Below are positions 7,234 to 15,000 of a stretch of DNA of 41,551 bases, piece by piece; position 1 is the first letter of the stretch, and each line of letters begins with the position of its first letter. A program made the translations under genes and the position numbers. The notes under the pieces were generated by a model that searched no databases, was not told where the DNA came from, and saw only the letters and a program-made list of their open reading frames with translations. Origin of the DNA: a virus. The stretch covers positions 1 through 41,551 of the IMG/VR virus record IMGVR_UViG_3300036846_000457. One strand, given 5' to 3'.

Positions 7234-8421
7234 TCAAAAATTATTTGCCGGAAAATGCCACTTTTTTGCCTCTTCTCGCTCATTAAACGACTTTTTTTCA
7301 GACAATGCCTTTCTCACTGCTCTATCAATAGGTGCGTCACTTATCAAGATGTAGTAGTATAATTTGGTAAAAGGGCTGTCGATTCTATCAATTCGCCCTT
7401 GAGATTGGACAAAATTCTTGTAAGAGTACGTCAATGAATACAACATCATTGAATCTGTTTCTGTGCAATTCCATCCCTCAGAACCAGATGTATATTGGAC
7501 AAGATATACCCATCTATCAGTATTTGGAACAGGTTCTTTTTTATGTCCATTCCATTCGGCAATTGTGATTTCGTTCGAGAGAGTTCTTAGGATATCCAAT
7601 TCATAATTGAACGTATAAAACACGATTAATTTAGGATGACATTTCAAAAACATCTTAAGAGTCTCTATACGACTAGGATCTGTGTAAGCAATTCTCCTCA
7701 TTACACGAAATAACTCTCCGACATCGCTTATAGGACGGCCCTCATAGGGGTGCCAGCGCCTCCGTACGGCCATATCCCATAGTTCATGGTCATATCCTAC
7801 ATCAATATAGTTCAGGATCCTCTGAGTGTGGCTCTCGTAAGTCATCTCCACAAGAATCTCATTACGTAAACGCTCTAGTTTAGCCTCTCCAACATATCTC
7901 TGAATCATTGGGAATTTTACGTATGGAACATAAATGACATGTTCTCGCTTGAATTCGGTTATGTTTTTGTACCACCCGTTTGCTATGAAGACGGGGGCAT
8001 AATCTATCCAAGTATCCCCAGGCGTAGCTGTTAATAGTATCCAGTGGTTTCGTCGCACAATGTGCAGGAAGGATTTGACCCAACTACCACTTCCCACGAG
8101 ACGCTGTTCATCGAATATGAAGAACGCTCCAGTTTCATTTTTATACTTAGCAATATTGTTCCAGGAGTCGATAGTAATTCTACCAGCCACTGTCCCAGAA
8201 TATTCAGCCCCAATTCCAAATCTGGCTCCCTCAGCCAACCAGTCGAGAGAGTCACGCTTCTTTGCTGTGGTGATGACATAAATATCTCGGTCCTTTTCTT
8301 CTTTCATGTAATAAGCCAGGGCTGTAGCTGATTTACCTGTGCCAACAGCTCCATATAAAATTTTTCCATTTCCCAATAAATCTACTGCAGAAGATTGATG
8401 CTCCATCAAGTCGATATCCAT
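7234..8421 (-). CDS. SF2 DNA helicase
   Basis: This 395-residue SF2 helicase has Walker A GAVGTGKS at residues 24-31, a motif II variant DEQR at 104-107 (in place of DEAH), motif III TAT at about 131-133, motif V-like SGSEGWN and motif VI QGRIDRID near residue 345. Such helicases act as DNA unwinding or remodelling enzymes in phage replication. It starts at ATG 8421 after GAGGGTGGC and follows the small gene at 8434 by 12 bases. The 3' end abuts a strong inverted repeat at 7171-7233. Confidence 0.9.
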   Translation of the reverse strand: MDIDLMEHQSSAVDLLGNGKILYGAVGTGKSATALAYYMKEEKDRDIYVITTAKKRDSLDWLAEGARFGIGAEYSGTVAGRITIDSWNNIAKYKNETGAFFIFDEQRLVGSGSWVKSFLHIVRRNHWILLTATPGDTWIDYAPVFIANGWYKNITEFKREHVIYVPYVKFPMIQRYVGEAKLERLRNEILVEMTYESHTQRILNYIDVGYDHELWDMAVRRRWHPYEGRPISDVGELFRVMRRIAYTDPSRIETLKMFLKCHPKLIVFYTFNYELDILRTLSNEITIAEWNGHKKEPVPNTDRWVYLVQYTSGSEGWNCTETDSMMLYSLTYSYKNFVQSQGRIDRIDSPFTKLYYYILISDAPIDRAVRKALSEKKSFNEREEAKKWHFPANNF

Positions 8422-8433
8422 GCCACCCTCATA

Positions 8434-8655
8434 TTATCGTCCAGGATCTAAATCGTATGTTCCTAAATGTTCTCTTACTACTGCCAATTCTTGAGTGATA
8501 TCCTCTTCTTCATTCCATGTAGATAAGATATACTCGTGAAGTCGAAATGTTATTGGGCTAAATTTAACAGGTGCGCAATGTACTTTTGCATTAGCAGCGT
8601 CCATATGATAGAAGTATTCAAAAGCCCAGAGCACTGCTTCAGAATCTAGAGGCAT
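8434..8655 (-). CDS. Small conserved phage protein
   Basis: This 73-residue soluble protein starts MPLDSEAVLWAFEYF. The ATG at 8655 follows AAAGGACTTAGCTAAA, better than an upstream ATG at 8703 that lies within a terminator hairpin. No motif of known function is seen. It is co-transcribed with the SF2 helicase 12 bases downstream and may serve it as a cofactor, but that is only a guess from position. Confidence 0.65.
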   Translation of the reverse strand: MPLDSEAVLWAFEYFYHMDAANAKVHCAPVKFSPITFRLHEYILSTWNEEEDITQELAVVREHLGTYDLDPGR

Positions 8656-8685
8656 TTTAGCTAAGTCCTTTCTTTTATATACAAT

Positions 8686-8718
8686 GTAAAAAAGGAGAAT
8701 CAATGTATGACTCTCCTT
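8686..8718 (-). terminator. Rho-independent terminator
   Basis: The minus-strand stem AAGGAGAGTCA and TGATTCTCCTT (8708-8718 with 8692-8702) is followed by a run of T. It lies seven bases after the stop of the gene at 8725. Confidence 0.85.
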
Positions 8719-8724
8719 AAGTTA

Positions 8725-9009
8725 TTATGGAGTGGGGAGTTTCCAGCCTTCTTCTCCAGCTAGTACCCCTTGATTATGGAAATAGTCAGCGATAATCTGT
8801 AGTTCTGCTTTTACTTTTTCATCAGAATGGTGTTGTGCAACCATAGTTATCATTGTGGCATAAGTAAGAAGACAAGGACTAGCGAATAGGTCTTGACGAC
8901 GGATAACAACAGCGTCTTCTAATGCATGAAAATCAGAATTATTTGCTAAAGATTCTACAAATTCTTTACGATTGAATACAATATATTTATCATGATTAAG
9001 CTCGGCCAC
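8725..9009 (-). CDS. Conserved phage protein of unknown function
   Basis: This 94-residue soluble, mostly helical protein contains the segment SPCLLTYATMITMVAQHH. It starts with GTG at 9009 behind AAAGGGATAGCG; that ribosome binding site overlaps the stop of the small gene before it, indicating coupling. It is followed directly by a hairpin terminator, so it ends a transcription unit that begins further up, towards 9842. The function is not recognised. Confidence 0.75.
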   Translation of the reverse strand: MAELNHDKYIVFNRKEFVESLANNSDFHALEDAVVIRRQDLFASPCLLTYATMITMVAQHHSDEKVKAELQIIADYFHNQGVLAGEEGWKLPTP

Positions 9010-9011
9010 CG

Positions 9012-9161
9012 CTATCCCTTTCTTCTTTTACGTTTATTTCCTATAAGACCTTCTTTGATAAATGGTAAACGAAAACTCAAACAATGTTCGCCACAAATTT
9101 TTCGGTAATACCATAAGTGAACTAAGTCTTTACGATAGTCAACTGATATGCGTAATCTCAC
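9012..9161 (-). CDS. Small basic protein
   Basis: This 49-residue protein starts with GTG at 9161, sharing one base with the stop of the tiny membrane peptide before it (TAGTG), the same junction type as at the endolysin. It has two cysteines (ICGEHC) and a very basic end (GNKRKRRKG), suggesting contact with nucleic acid. Its stop lies in the ribosome binding site of the next gene. Coupling on both sides and the clean frame support a real gene. Confidence 0.6.
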   Translation of the reverse strand: MRLRISVDYRKDLVHLWYYRKICGEHCLSFRLPFIKEGLIGNKRKRRKG

Positions 9162-9238
9162 TAGTAAATTTTAATAGTGATCAATACCGCACAAATAGCA
9201 ATTGTAAGAAGCATAAGATCGGCAAAAGTAAATCTCAT
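9161..9238 (-). CDS. Tiny single-pass membrane peptide
   Basis: This 25-residue peptide starts MRFTFADLMLLTIAICAVLI, almost all of it a hydrophobic helix. It has a strong ribosome binding site (AAAGGAGG) and an ATGA overlap with the gene upstream, which together make translation likely. It probably sits in the host inner membrane. The role is unknown. Confidence 0.65.
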   Translation of the reverse strand: MRFTFADLMLLTIAICAVLITIKIY

Positions 9239-9549
9239 TTCCCTCCTTTAGGGTGTCGTCGTTGTTGACGATTAGGTTTAAGGAGTTGATTAAACACTTC
9301 TTGACCCTCGGGGCTTTTTGCCCATTCATCAGATTCTTCTTTAGTGCTATCCCACTTACCATCTATAACACCTTGAGCAATGGATTCCAATCCGGCGGCT
9401 CTAGCATCGGAAAGTAATTGCATCTCAGGGAAAGTTAATGACGATTTATAATCATCGTAATAACCAGCTCTAGCTCTAATAATCATAACGGCCGGAGCAT
9501 TGACTTCTTCCAAGGCACGGGCTAATTTTTCAGTAGTTGGTTCAGTCAT
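9235..9549 (-). CDS. Conserved phage protein of unknown function
   Basis: This 104-residue protein has a helical body and a basic tail (NRQQRRHPKGGK) that may bind nucleic acid. The start MTEPTTEK at 9549 overlaps the stop of the upstream gene (ATGA), so it is preferred over the ATG nine bases earlier. No catalytic motif is visible. It belongs to the coupled string 9842 to 8725. Confidence 0.75.
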   Translation of the reverse strand: MTEPTTEKLARALEEVNAPAVMIIRARAGYYDDYKSSLTFPEMQLLSDARAAGLESIAQGVIDGKWDSTKEESDEWAKSPEGQEVFNQLLKPNRQQRRHPKGGK

Positions 9550-9842
9550 GGCGTCCAATCTTCCGGTGGATACGGAATCAAAAATTTATGCCCCTGTAAT
9601 GCTTCTAGAGTTAAACTAAATTGATTACCGCCTTCATGATTAAGCGAATAATTATTACTTCTTGCGACTCCTAGAATCCAACCAATGTAAACTTGATGCC
9701 TGATAAATTGGTCCATATCAATGTCTTGCGCAGAATTACTTCCAAGAGCTTCCATGTCTCTCGAATCAATAACTTCGCTAGCGTGGTTTATGTAATCAAC
9801 GTCGTTATTAGGCGCTGTTCCTGGGTCTGTTGGTATAGTCAT
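9546..9842 (-). CDS. Small acidic phage protein
   Basis: This 98-residue protein starts MTIPTDPGTAPNNDVD. The ATG at 9842 follows AAAAGGGG, which decides the start over a longer reading frame to 9938. It has an acidic N-terminal half and a mixed C-terminal half ending PPEDWTP. No function is recognised. It is the first gene after a 559-base non-coding region, with a GTCCG-CGGAC hairpin about 35 bases upstream. Confidence 0.7.
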   Translation of the reverse strand: MTIPTDPGTAPNNDVDYINHASEVIDSRDMEALGSNSAQDIDMDQFIRHQVYIGWILGVARSNNYSLNHEGGNQFSLTLEALQGHKFLIPYPPEDWTP

Positions 9843-10072
9843 ATTACCCCTTTTAATAGTTGCCAATGGTCCGACCCGACCGGACAGCACTACCGCCACA
9901 GAATCCCTTTCCCAGTATCTGTGTAGTGGCATTAGCATGAAAATGTGCGTGGTTCACAGTTCCTGTCTGCTGGTATGCGCACCCCACCAATCTAGCACCT
10001 CTTCAGGACGCCCATCTAAAAGGACGCTCTATGTTACTCCGCAAGTTACAGATAACACTCCTTTCTACTAGG

Positions 10073-10104
10073 AAAAAAAAGAGGGGCAGTTTTAGCACTT
10101 ACCC
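10073..10104 (-). terminator. Rho-independent terminator
   Basis: The minus-strand hairpin GGGTAAGTGC..ACTGCCC (10104 down to 10084) is followed by CTC and eight T. It ends the unit containing the genes at 10710 and 10402 and the structured RNA at 10105-10204. The stem is imperfect. Confidence 0.65.
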
Positions 10105-10204
10105 AGGTGCGTCCATTCGCTTTACACTCTTGCTGTGTAATACTTCGCCAGTGATTCGCAAGCATAATCACCATAAGCTCCGGCACCTACTTTTTTTGGG
10201 TGCC
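10105..10204 (-). ncRNA. Structured RNA with competing helices ahead of a terminator
   Basis: On the minus strand AGGTGC (10188-10183) can pair with GCACCT (10110-10105), closing a three-way junction with hairpins GTGATT/AATCAC (10171-10166 and 10156-10151) and TTACAC/GTGTAA (10140-10135 and 10127-10122). The same strand can instead pair with GGCACC at 10204-10199 just upstream. The two folds exclude each other and a terminator follows at once, as in attenuators or riboswitches. No known riboswitch class was recognised. Confidence 0.5.
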
Positions 10205-10390
10205 ACGAATGCGGTTTTTTGTTTACCTAAACTATAGCTGATCAAGATATAGCGCTCTGTGTACCTTCACAGTCTATTAGGGCGGTCTGACCAGCATGGT
10301 GGAAAGGGGCGGGCTCTACACACATGCTCACAGACGGTAAGGCTCAACTTCCCGAAGTCCTTAGCGCCCTACGCACTGAGCCTAAAGCTG

Positions 10391-10410
10391 TTTAACGTCG
10401 CTCAGTCGAC
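10391..10410 (-). repeat. 20 bp direct repeat, copy 1
   Basis: TTTAACGTCGCTCAGTCGAC on the plus strand matches 10709-10728 at 19 of 20 bases. Both copies lie across the 3' ends of neighbouring genes but are read in different frames, so selection is at the DNA or RNA level or this marks a duplication or recombination point. Confidence 0.8.
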
Positions 10411-10680
10411 TTCCGGAAGATCGTTAGGAATGATTATTGCAGTTCCCATGTTTTCGGCCATTTTTTCACTCATAACTACATTTTCTAACATTTCCCCAAG
10501 CATCTCACGAAGATCTGCTTGAAACACAGTTGTTATTTCCTGTGTTTTTTCATTTCTTCCAACAACAAGACGCATAGTACATGTTCCATCACAGTTGTCA
10601 ATGAAATGAACTTCCTTAAAAGAAGCAACAAGTGCTTCAACAATTTCTTCTGATGATTCCGGAATTTCTGGATTACTCAT
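10402..10680 (-). CDS. Small acidic phage protein
   Basis: This 92-residue acidic protein has two helical parts and a central beta-like stretch (FIDNCDGTCTMRLVVG) with two cysteines. The ATG at 10680 follows AAAGGAATAATATT. It is downstream of the zinc-ribbon gene and probably on the same transcript from the promoter at 10971. The last codons lie in a 20 bp direct repeat. The function is unknown. Confidence 0.7.
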   Translation of the reverse strand: MSNPEIPESSEEIVEALVASFKEVHFIDNCDGTCTMRLVVGRNEKTQEITTVFQADLREMLGEMLENVVMSEKMAENMGTAIIIPNDLPEVD

Positions 10681-10708
10681 AATATTATTCCTTTACTAGA
10701 AAAACTTA

Positions 10709-10728
10709 TTTAGCGTCGCTCAGTCGAC
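10709..10728 (-). repeat. 20 bp direct repeat, copy 2
   Basis: TTTAGCGTCGCTCAGTCGAC differs from the copy at 10391-10410 at one base. Here it codes for the last residues STERR of the zinc-ribbon protein, whereas copy 1 codes for VD and the stop region in another frame. Confidence 0.8.
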
Positions 10729-10874
10729 ACAAGCTGTCCTCTTTTATTCCATTTGTTAACATACAAATAAATATCAGGTGGGCCCAAACCACAATTAGGG
10801 CAATAGTTCATTGGTGTATCTTGCTCGGACTCTTCTTTACAAAAATCACACCAACAATGATAAACAATTTTCAT
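10710..10874 (-). CDS. Small zinc-ribbon protein
   Basis: This 54-residue protein starts MKIVYHCWCDFC. Two Cys-X2-Cys pairs, CDFC and CPNC, spaced by about 16 residues form a rubredoxin-like zinc ribbon. Such small proteins often bind nucleic acid or a polymerase. The ATG at 10874 has AGGAG six bases upstream; the longer open frame runs back through a structured RNA element and is not used. It stands directly behind the RNA at 10886-10970 and the promoter at 10971. Confidence 0.75.
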   Translation of the reverse strand: MKIVYHCWCDFCKEESEQDTPMNYCPNCGLGPPDIYLYVNKWNKRGQLVSTERR

Positions 10875-10885
10875 GACTACTCCTA

Positions 10886-10970
10886 AAAATGAAAAGAAGA
10901 GAACTCGCAGCATCATCTGCGCGGTATTATCGACGCTCCGTTGTGACGGACTCTGCCATACATTCTCTTC
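10886..10970 (-). ncRNA. Structured RNA element A behind a phage promoter
   Basis: Directly after the -10 box the minus strand reads GAAGAGAA (10970-10963), which pairs perfectly with TTCTCTTC (10903-10896). Inside are hairpins TCCGT-CACA-ACGGA (10950-10937) and CGCAG-ATGATG-CTGCG (10921-10906). The closing stem is followed by TTTTCATTTTT, like a terminator. It could be a free small RNA or a leader controlling the zinc-ribbon gene. A 16-codon frame inside has no ribosome binding site. Confidence 0.6.
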
Positions 10971-10996
10971 ATTATAATACATGTTTTTATTGCGAA
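10971..10996 (-). promoter_or_regulatory. Phage-type promoter P1
   Basis: The minus strand reads TTCGCA (10996-10991), 14 bases, TATAAT (10976-10971), then GAAGAG. It overlaps the last codons of the gene at 10987-11304 and precedes RNA element A. Confidence 0.8.
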
Positions 10997-11304
10997 CTAC
11001 CCGGGGGGCCATTTCCCGCCATGAAATCTACCCAAGGTTTGATCTCATCGGTTTGAACGATGAATTGATCTTTAAAAATCTTTCTGGAATAACATCTAAC
11101 GTTCTTACCCATCTTCGTCATAAAGAAGCCTGGGAACACACGTGCAACATTAGGAACAAGTCGGCGATCTACAAGAATATAAACGGTACCATCTTCGTCT
11201 TCTCTCAAATCGCCTACATATTTAGCCACGTCAGCTATGTTATCTGCCGTAACCTCTATAGCGTCGACAACAAATGGTTTGCGAACGAATGTTTGAAATT
11301 GCAT
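10987..11304 (-). CDS. Conserved phage protein of unknown function
   Basis: This 105-residue protein starts MQFQTFVRKPFVVDAIEVT and contains FPGFFMTKMGKNVRCYSRKIFKDQF. The layout resembles small phage proteins with a pattern of a Pro-Gly turn followed by Tyr and Phe positions near the C-terminus, for which I know no proven role. The ATG at 11304 is favoured because GGGG lies six bases before it; a GTG two codons upstream sits against that site. The end of the gene carries promoter P1. Confidence 0.7.
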   Translation of the reverse strand: MQFQTFVRKPFVVDAIEVTADNIADVAKYVGDLREDEDGTVYILVDRRLVPNVARVFPGFFMTKMGKNVRCYSRKIFKDQFIVQTDEIKPWVDFMAGNGPPGSSQ

Positions 11305-11327
11305 TGGCACCCCGTATGGTAGCTAAT

Positions 11328-11786
11328 TTAATTTTCATGAATAGCATATTTCCTATCCAAAGCGTTCTCTTCAATAGTTACAAATAAAGACTGTAAATAG
11401 GCTTTGGTTCCAGTTTTACCATTTACAACCCATTCATAACCTCTGGCAATTAAATCAGCTGTTTTTATATCCGCCCAGTCAATAACTTCGCAAGAATTTT
11501 CATCCAATTGCGTTCTAGTATCTTCAGTCAAAAGAACTATTCTGGGGGGCCTAATATCAAATCTTACGCCAATAGGCAAAAATGGCACGGGTTCGTCACC
11601 CTCTTCTCGAGGGTCTAGGTACTTAACGTTCCACCCATCTCTATCTAATTCTGCTGCAACGGGTTCTGTTAAAAGAACTCCGAAACTTCTAATTCCTGCT
11701 TTGTTGTACGGACCTTCTCTTCCGGAGAAATTTCGTAGGATAATATGAGCATCCTCAATCATAACGCTCTTTGGTTCCTCAGGCAT
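11328..11786 (-). CDS. Putative single-stranded DNA-binding protein
   Basis: This 152-residue protein has a beta-rich body: IEDAHIILRNFSG, GIRSFGVLLTEPVAAEL, GWNVKYLDPRE, PFLPIGVRFDIRPPRIVLLT and KAYLQSLFVTIEENALDRKY. It closely resembles a phage protein type annotated as a single-stranded DNA-binding protein, and an OB fold fits. Its place in the replication module, two genes after the helicase-primase-polymerase, agrees. It lacks the acidic tail common to host SSB. The ATG at 11786 follows GGAGGAATAA and sits directly after the stop of the previous gene. The function is inferred from remembered similarity. Confidence 0.6.
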   Translation of the reverse strand: MPEEPKSVMIEDAHIILRNFSGREGPYNKAGIRSFGVLLTEPVAAELDRDGWNVKYLDPREEGDEPVPFLPIGVRFDIRPPRIVLLTEDTRTQLDENSCEVIDWADIKTADLIARGYEWVVNGKTGTKAYLQSLFVTIEENALDRKYAIHEN

Positions 11787-12065
11787 TTATTCCTCCCTAG
11801 ATTTCTTGAAGGCTTTAATAAAATCAGCAATAACATCGTCATCTAAATCCAGCATATCTCGAAGCAAACTATAAAGAATGTCCAGTGAATATGCTGTTTC
11901 TGCTTCTTGTAAAATAACTCCGCTAAGTTCACGTGCTTTATTTGGAGTTAATGAACCTGTAATTACACTCCCAAATTTTGAATGAGCTGATATACTAACG
12001 ACGCCAACTCCAGCGTAATTTACACCAGCGTTTACATCTAATCTGGCAAGTTCATAATCACTCAC
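11787..12065 (-). CDS. Small protein coupled to the replication polymerase
   Basis: This 92-residue protein starts with GTG at 12065, overlapping the stop of the polymerase gene (GTGA). It has a beta-like N-terminal half (VSISAHSKFGSVITGSLTPNKARELS) and an acidic helical C-terminal half ending AFKKSREE. No known domain was recognised. Tight coupling on both sides, polymerase upstream and SSB-like protein downstream, suggests a replisome accessory. Confidence 0.7.
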   Translation of the reverse strand: MSDYELARLDVNAGVNYAGVGVVSISAHSKFGSVITGSLTPNKARELSGVILQEAETAYSLDILYSLLRDMLDLDDDVIADFIKAFKKSREE

Positions 12066-15000
12066 GACACAAGTTCCTCAAAGGGAACAAATCGTTCAAT
12101 TGATCTTATAGCATCTTTCTTCAATTTATCGAAATATTCCATATCGGTATGAAGCTCATCTATTGATTCACGATATTTTGCTAAATCACGTTCAATCCAC
12201 TGGTAACCCTTTGTTCCAGAAACGTGATATCGCTTCCCATCTTTAACTCTCCACAAAGAATGTCCATCATATTTGACTGGCATGAAACTTCCAGTACGAC
12301 CTACATGTCGTAGACCAGTCAATTCGTTTTGATCTTCGTCTTCAGGACCTAGATACATGGATCCTTGAGTAACTGATTTGACTTCGCAGAGATCGTCGAA
12401 TTCCAACGGTTCGTGCGAAAAGAGTTCTTTGAATACGTAAGGCTCTTGGAATTGAGCCCCGACAGCACTCCAGCCACCATTAACACTCGCGACATATACC
12501 GCATCGTTGATAAGAAGGAATCTGTCATAGGTTGTTTCATGTTCAAAAGTATAGCCGTAATCTCGTCCGAATTGGATGACGAAATCAATAATATCTTGGG
12601 TTGCATTTGGTATTTTAATAGAGTCCGTTTTGATATGCGCAACTTGATAACCTCTGTCTTGAACGGCATGCCGTAAATCTATCATGAATAAAGCGCCACG
12701 TTTAGCTACAATATTATCCTTGTTTCGTAAATCTCTGAATTGATTTTCAAAGCGAGCGCTCGTAAGGCCGTATACGATATTGATGACGATTTTGAGAGCG
12801 TACGCAAGTTGATCAGCACTTTTAGGGTTGTCTTCAGCACGCTCAAGAAACCTAGCGAGTCTACCGTCAAATAAACTTCTGGCTTTGTCGTAATCTTTAT
12901 GCTTGATCGCCATGCGAGCTTCCGTAAGGGCAGTGAAGTTTTTGGTATAAGGGCCAAAGAGATTGAGGCGCTCGATACTGGTCGGATGCATACTCGCAAC
13001 ATCCAGAAGCGCAACGTTGGTATAAAAACCAGGCTCGGAATAAACGTAACCACCTTCACCTGTGACTTCATCACAGTAAGTGCTTTCCTTTCCATCAAAT
13101 TGGTAACCTGGAAACTCTATACTTAGATCCGTGTAGACAAACTGTCTCTGTGGATTCTTGTCGTCTCCAAATATAATTTTAGCAGTATGTTGCTGCGTAG
13201 TGTGATTAACTGATAGTCCAGATAGTTCAGACAAGATTTGACGGGCTACAAAATCTTGTTTTTTATATTCGAATACTGCTTCTGTTGCTATGACATCATT
13301 AACACAGTATTCTTCTACTTTCTCCCACACACCTTCTGGAACTGGTTCATCCCATGCTAAATCCAATTCAAGATGGTGAATTCCAAGCTCTATTTGAAAC
13401 TTCTTCAAACCTTTCTTAGGCGTAGCTATAAAATCATAAATATCAGCATAGGAAATATTGTATGCTTCACCGAACATACCGTCTTGATTTCTATTATCCC
13501 CAAATATAATTCTCTGGCTTAGGTTAAACAATTCCTCGAGACTGTACCCCATGTATCGTCCATATAAAATATGGTTATCATATCGACGATTGTTAAACCC
13601 AACAAGTTTCTGATTAAATAACGGCGCTATATCATCGGCTGTTGGATTAATCATTCTAACAACTGTCGGCGATCCTTGATATTTCCAACACAGTATAAAC
13701 AAATTTGGGTATACTTCAACATCAAAGAAGATAATAGGTTTATCATCAGTATCAATTTCTGGCATGTTATCTTTTCCAACAAATTTCATCGTTTGGACAA
13801 GCTTTATACATGCCAGAGCTTGGTTTGTACTTTTTGCTGCAAATGCTAATACGATTGGCCGCATATCCTCAACATTATAACTTAGCCCATCATTATAAGC
13901 TTCTTCTAAAATATGATGAATGAAATCAATCGATGGTTTCGTTCCTGGATGAATCTCCTTTCGAAGATTTCTTTCAATTAACTCACGAAGCCCACGTTCG
14001 CTTTGAATACTTTTGGTTTCAATCATCTTTTTAGTTTCCTTTTTCGGAAGTCCGCCCGTCAAAGTAGCTACTTCAAGATTGTTACATTTTGTCAATTTTC
14101 TTCGTAGCGAACTATCACCCAAAAGAGTTTTAATCTCAATACCAACATCATAAATTGGATTCAAATCATGAACATTACCCGAGTAAATATAGTGAAGGTG
14201 TATTCCTTTACCACTCTTACTAAGTTCTGTGTAAGTGGGGGGAAATTTAGAAGCCTCCTCTATATTCCTCTCAAGATCTTTTTCCCCATCTTCATCTACT
14301 AAGTCGAAATCAATAACTATATGTTGTTCTGGAACCTTTACAAAATGAAGCTCAGTTGTGTCAATATCTTTTAAGACGGTTTGTACTTTCTCCCATTTAT
14401 ATCTAGGATATCCACTATCTTTTGCTAATTGTGCAGGTTGATCAGGATATAAAGTATTAAATGCAGAATCATAATAAATCGGATCATAATCTGATAATTC
14501 AATTACATACGAAGTATCTGGTATAAATGGGGTTGGGCCTTGTTCTGGCAATCCTTTAAACCCAATATAAACACTTCTGTATTCTTTTTCCCCCATAACA
14601 TGCCGATCCTTAAGTTCTGCGAAATAACTACATAATTCATCCCTTACTTCATGATACTGAAGACGTTTAACAATGTTTGCTTCTTCACAATACTGCTTGT
14701 ATAAATCCCATGCGTGTTTAAGTTGAATTCCATCTTGCGATTTGAATACATCGAAATATGCTTCCACAAAGTTGTAAAATGTATCAGTCAACATCATCAT
14801 TTTTGTAGGAAGATAATTTTCGTAATAGAATTTACCCATTTCACGATATCTTTGCAAACATTTGAATGCTATAGCGCCTAGCTCATATTTTATATTTTCT
14901 ATGAGAATATGATATCTATTTGGTTCAATCTTTACGCCAGTAGGATGAACATCAATAAGTCGTCTTGTATTTCCAGATTTTGCGTCGGAGATTTTTACTG

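Larger units (their letters stand above)
9843..10401 (-). other. Long non-coding region rich in RNA structure
   Basis: These 559 bases carry no convincing gene; the longest frames lack ribosome binding sites or coupling. On the minus strand there are several hairpins: AGGCTCA with TGAGCCT around 10327-10386 enclosing ACTTC-GG-GAAGT, a three-way junction at 10105-10188, a terminator at 10073-10104, and GTCCG-CGGAC just before the gene at 9842. No tRNA signature (GGTTCRAATCC) is present. It could hold one or more non-coding RNAs, or the replication origin. Confidence 0.6.

Noticed and set aside
9850-9985. A 45-codon frame starting at a TTG near 9985 on the minus strand
   Set aside because: No proper ribosome binding site, no coupling to neighbours, and it crosses a hairpin; the predicted protein has no recognisable feature.
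9843-10401. tRNA genes in the non-coding region
   Set aside because: No T-arm consensus (GGTTCRAATCC) or full cloverleaf was found; the hairpins have wrong arm lengths.
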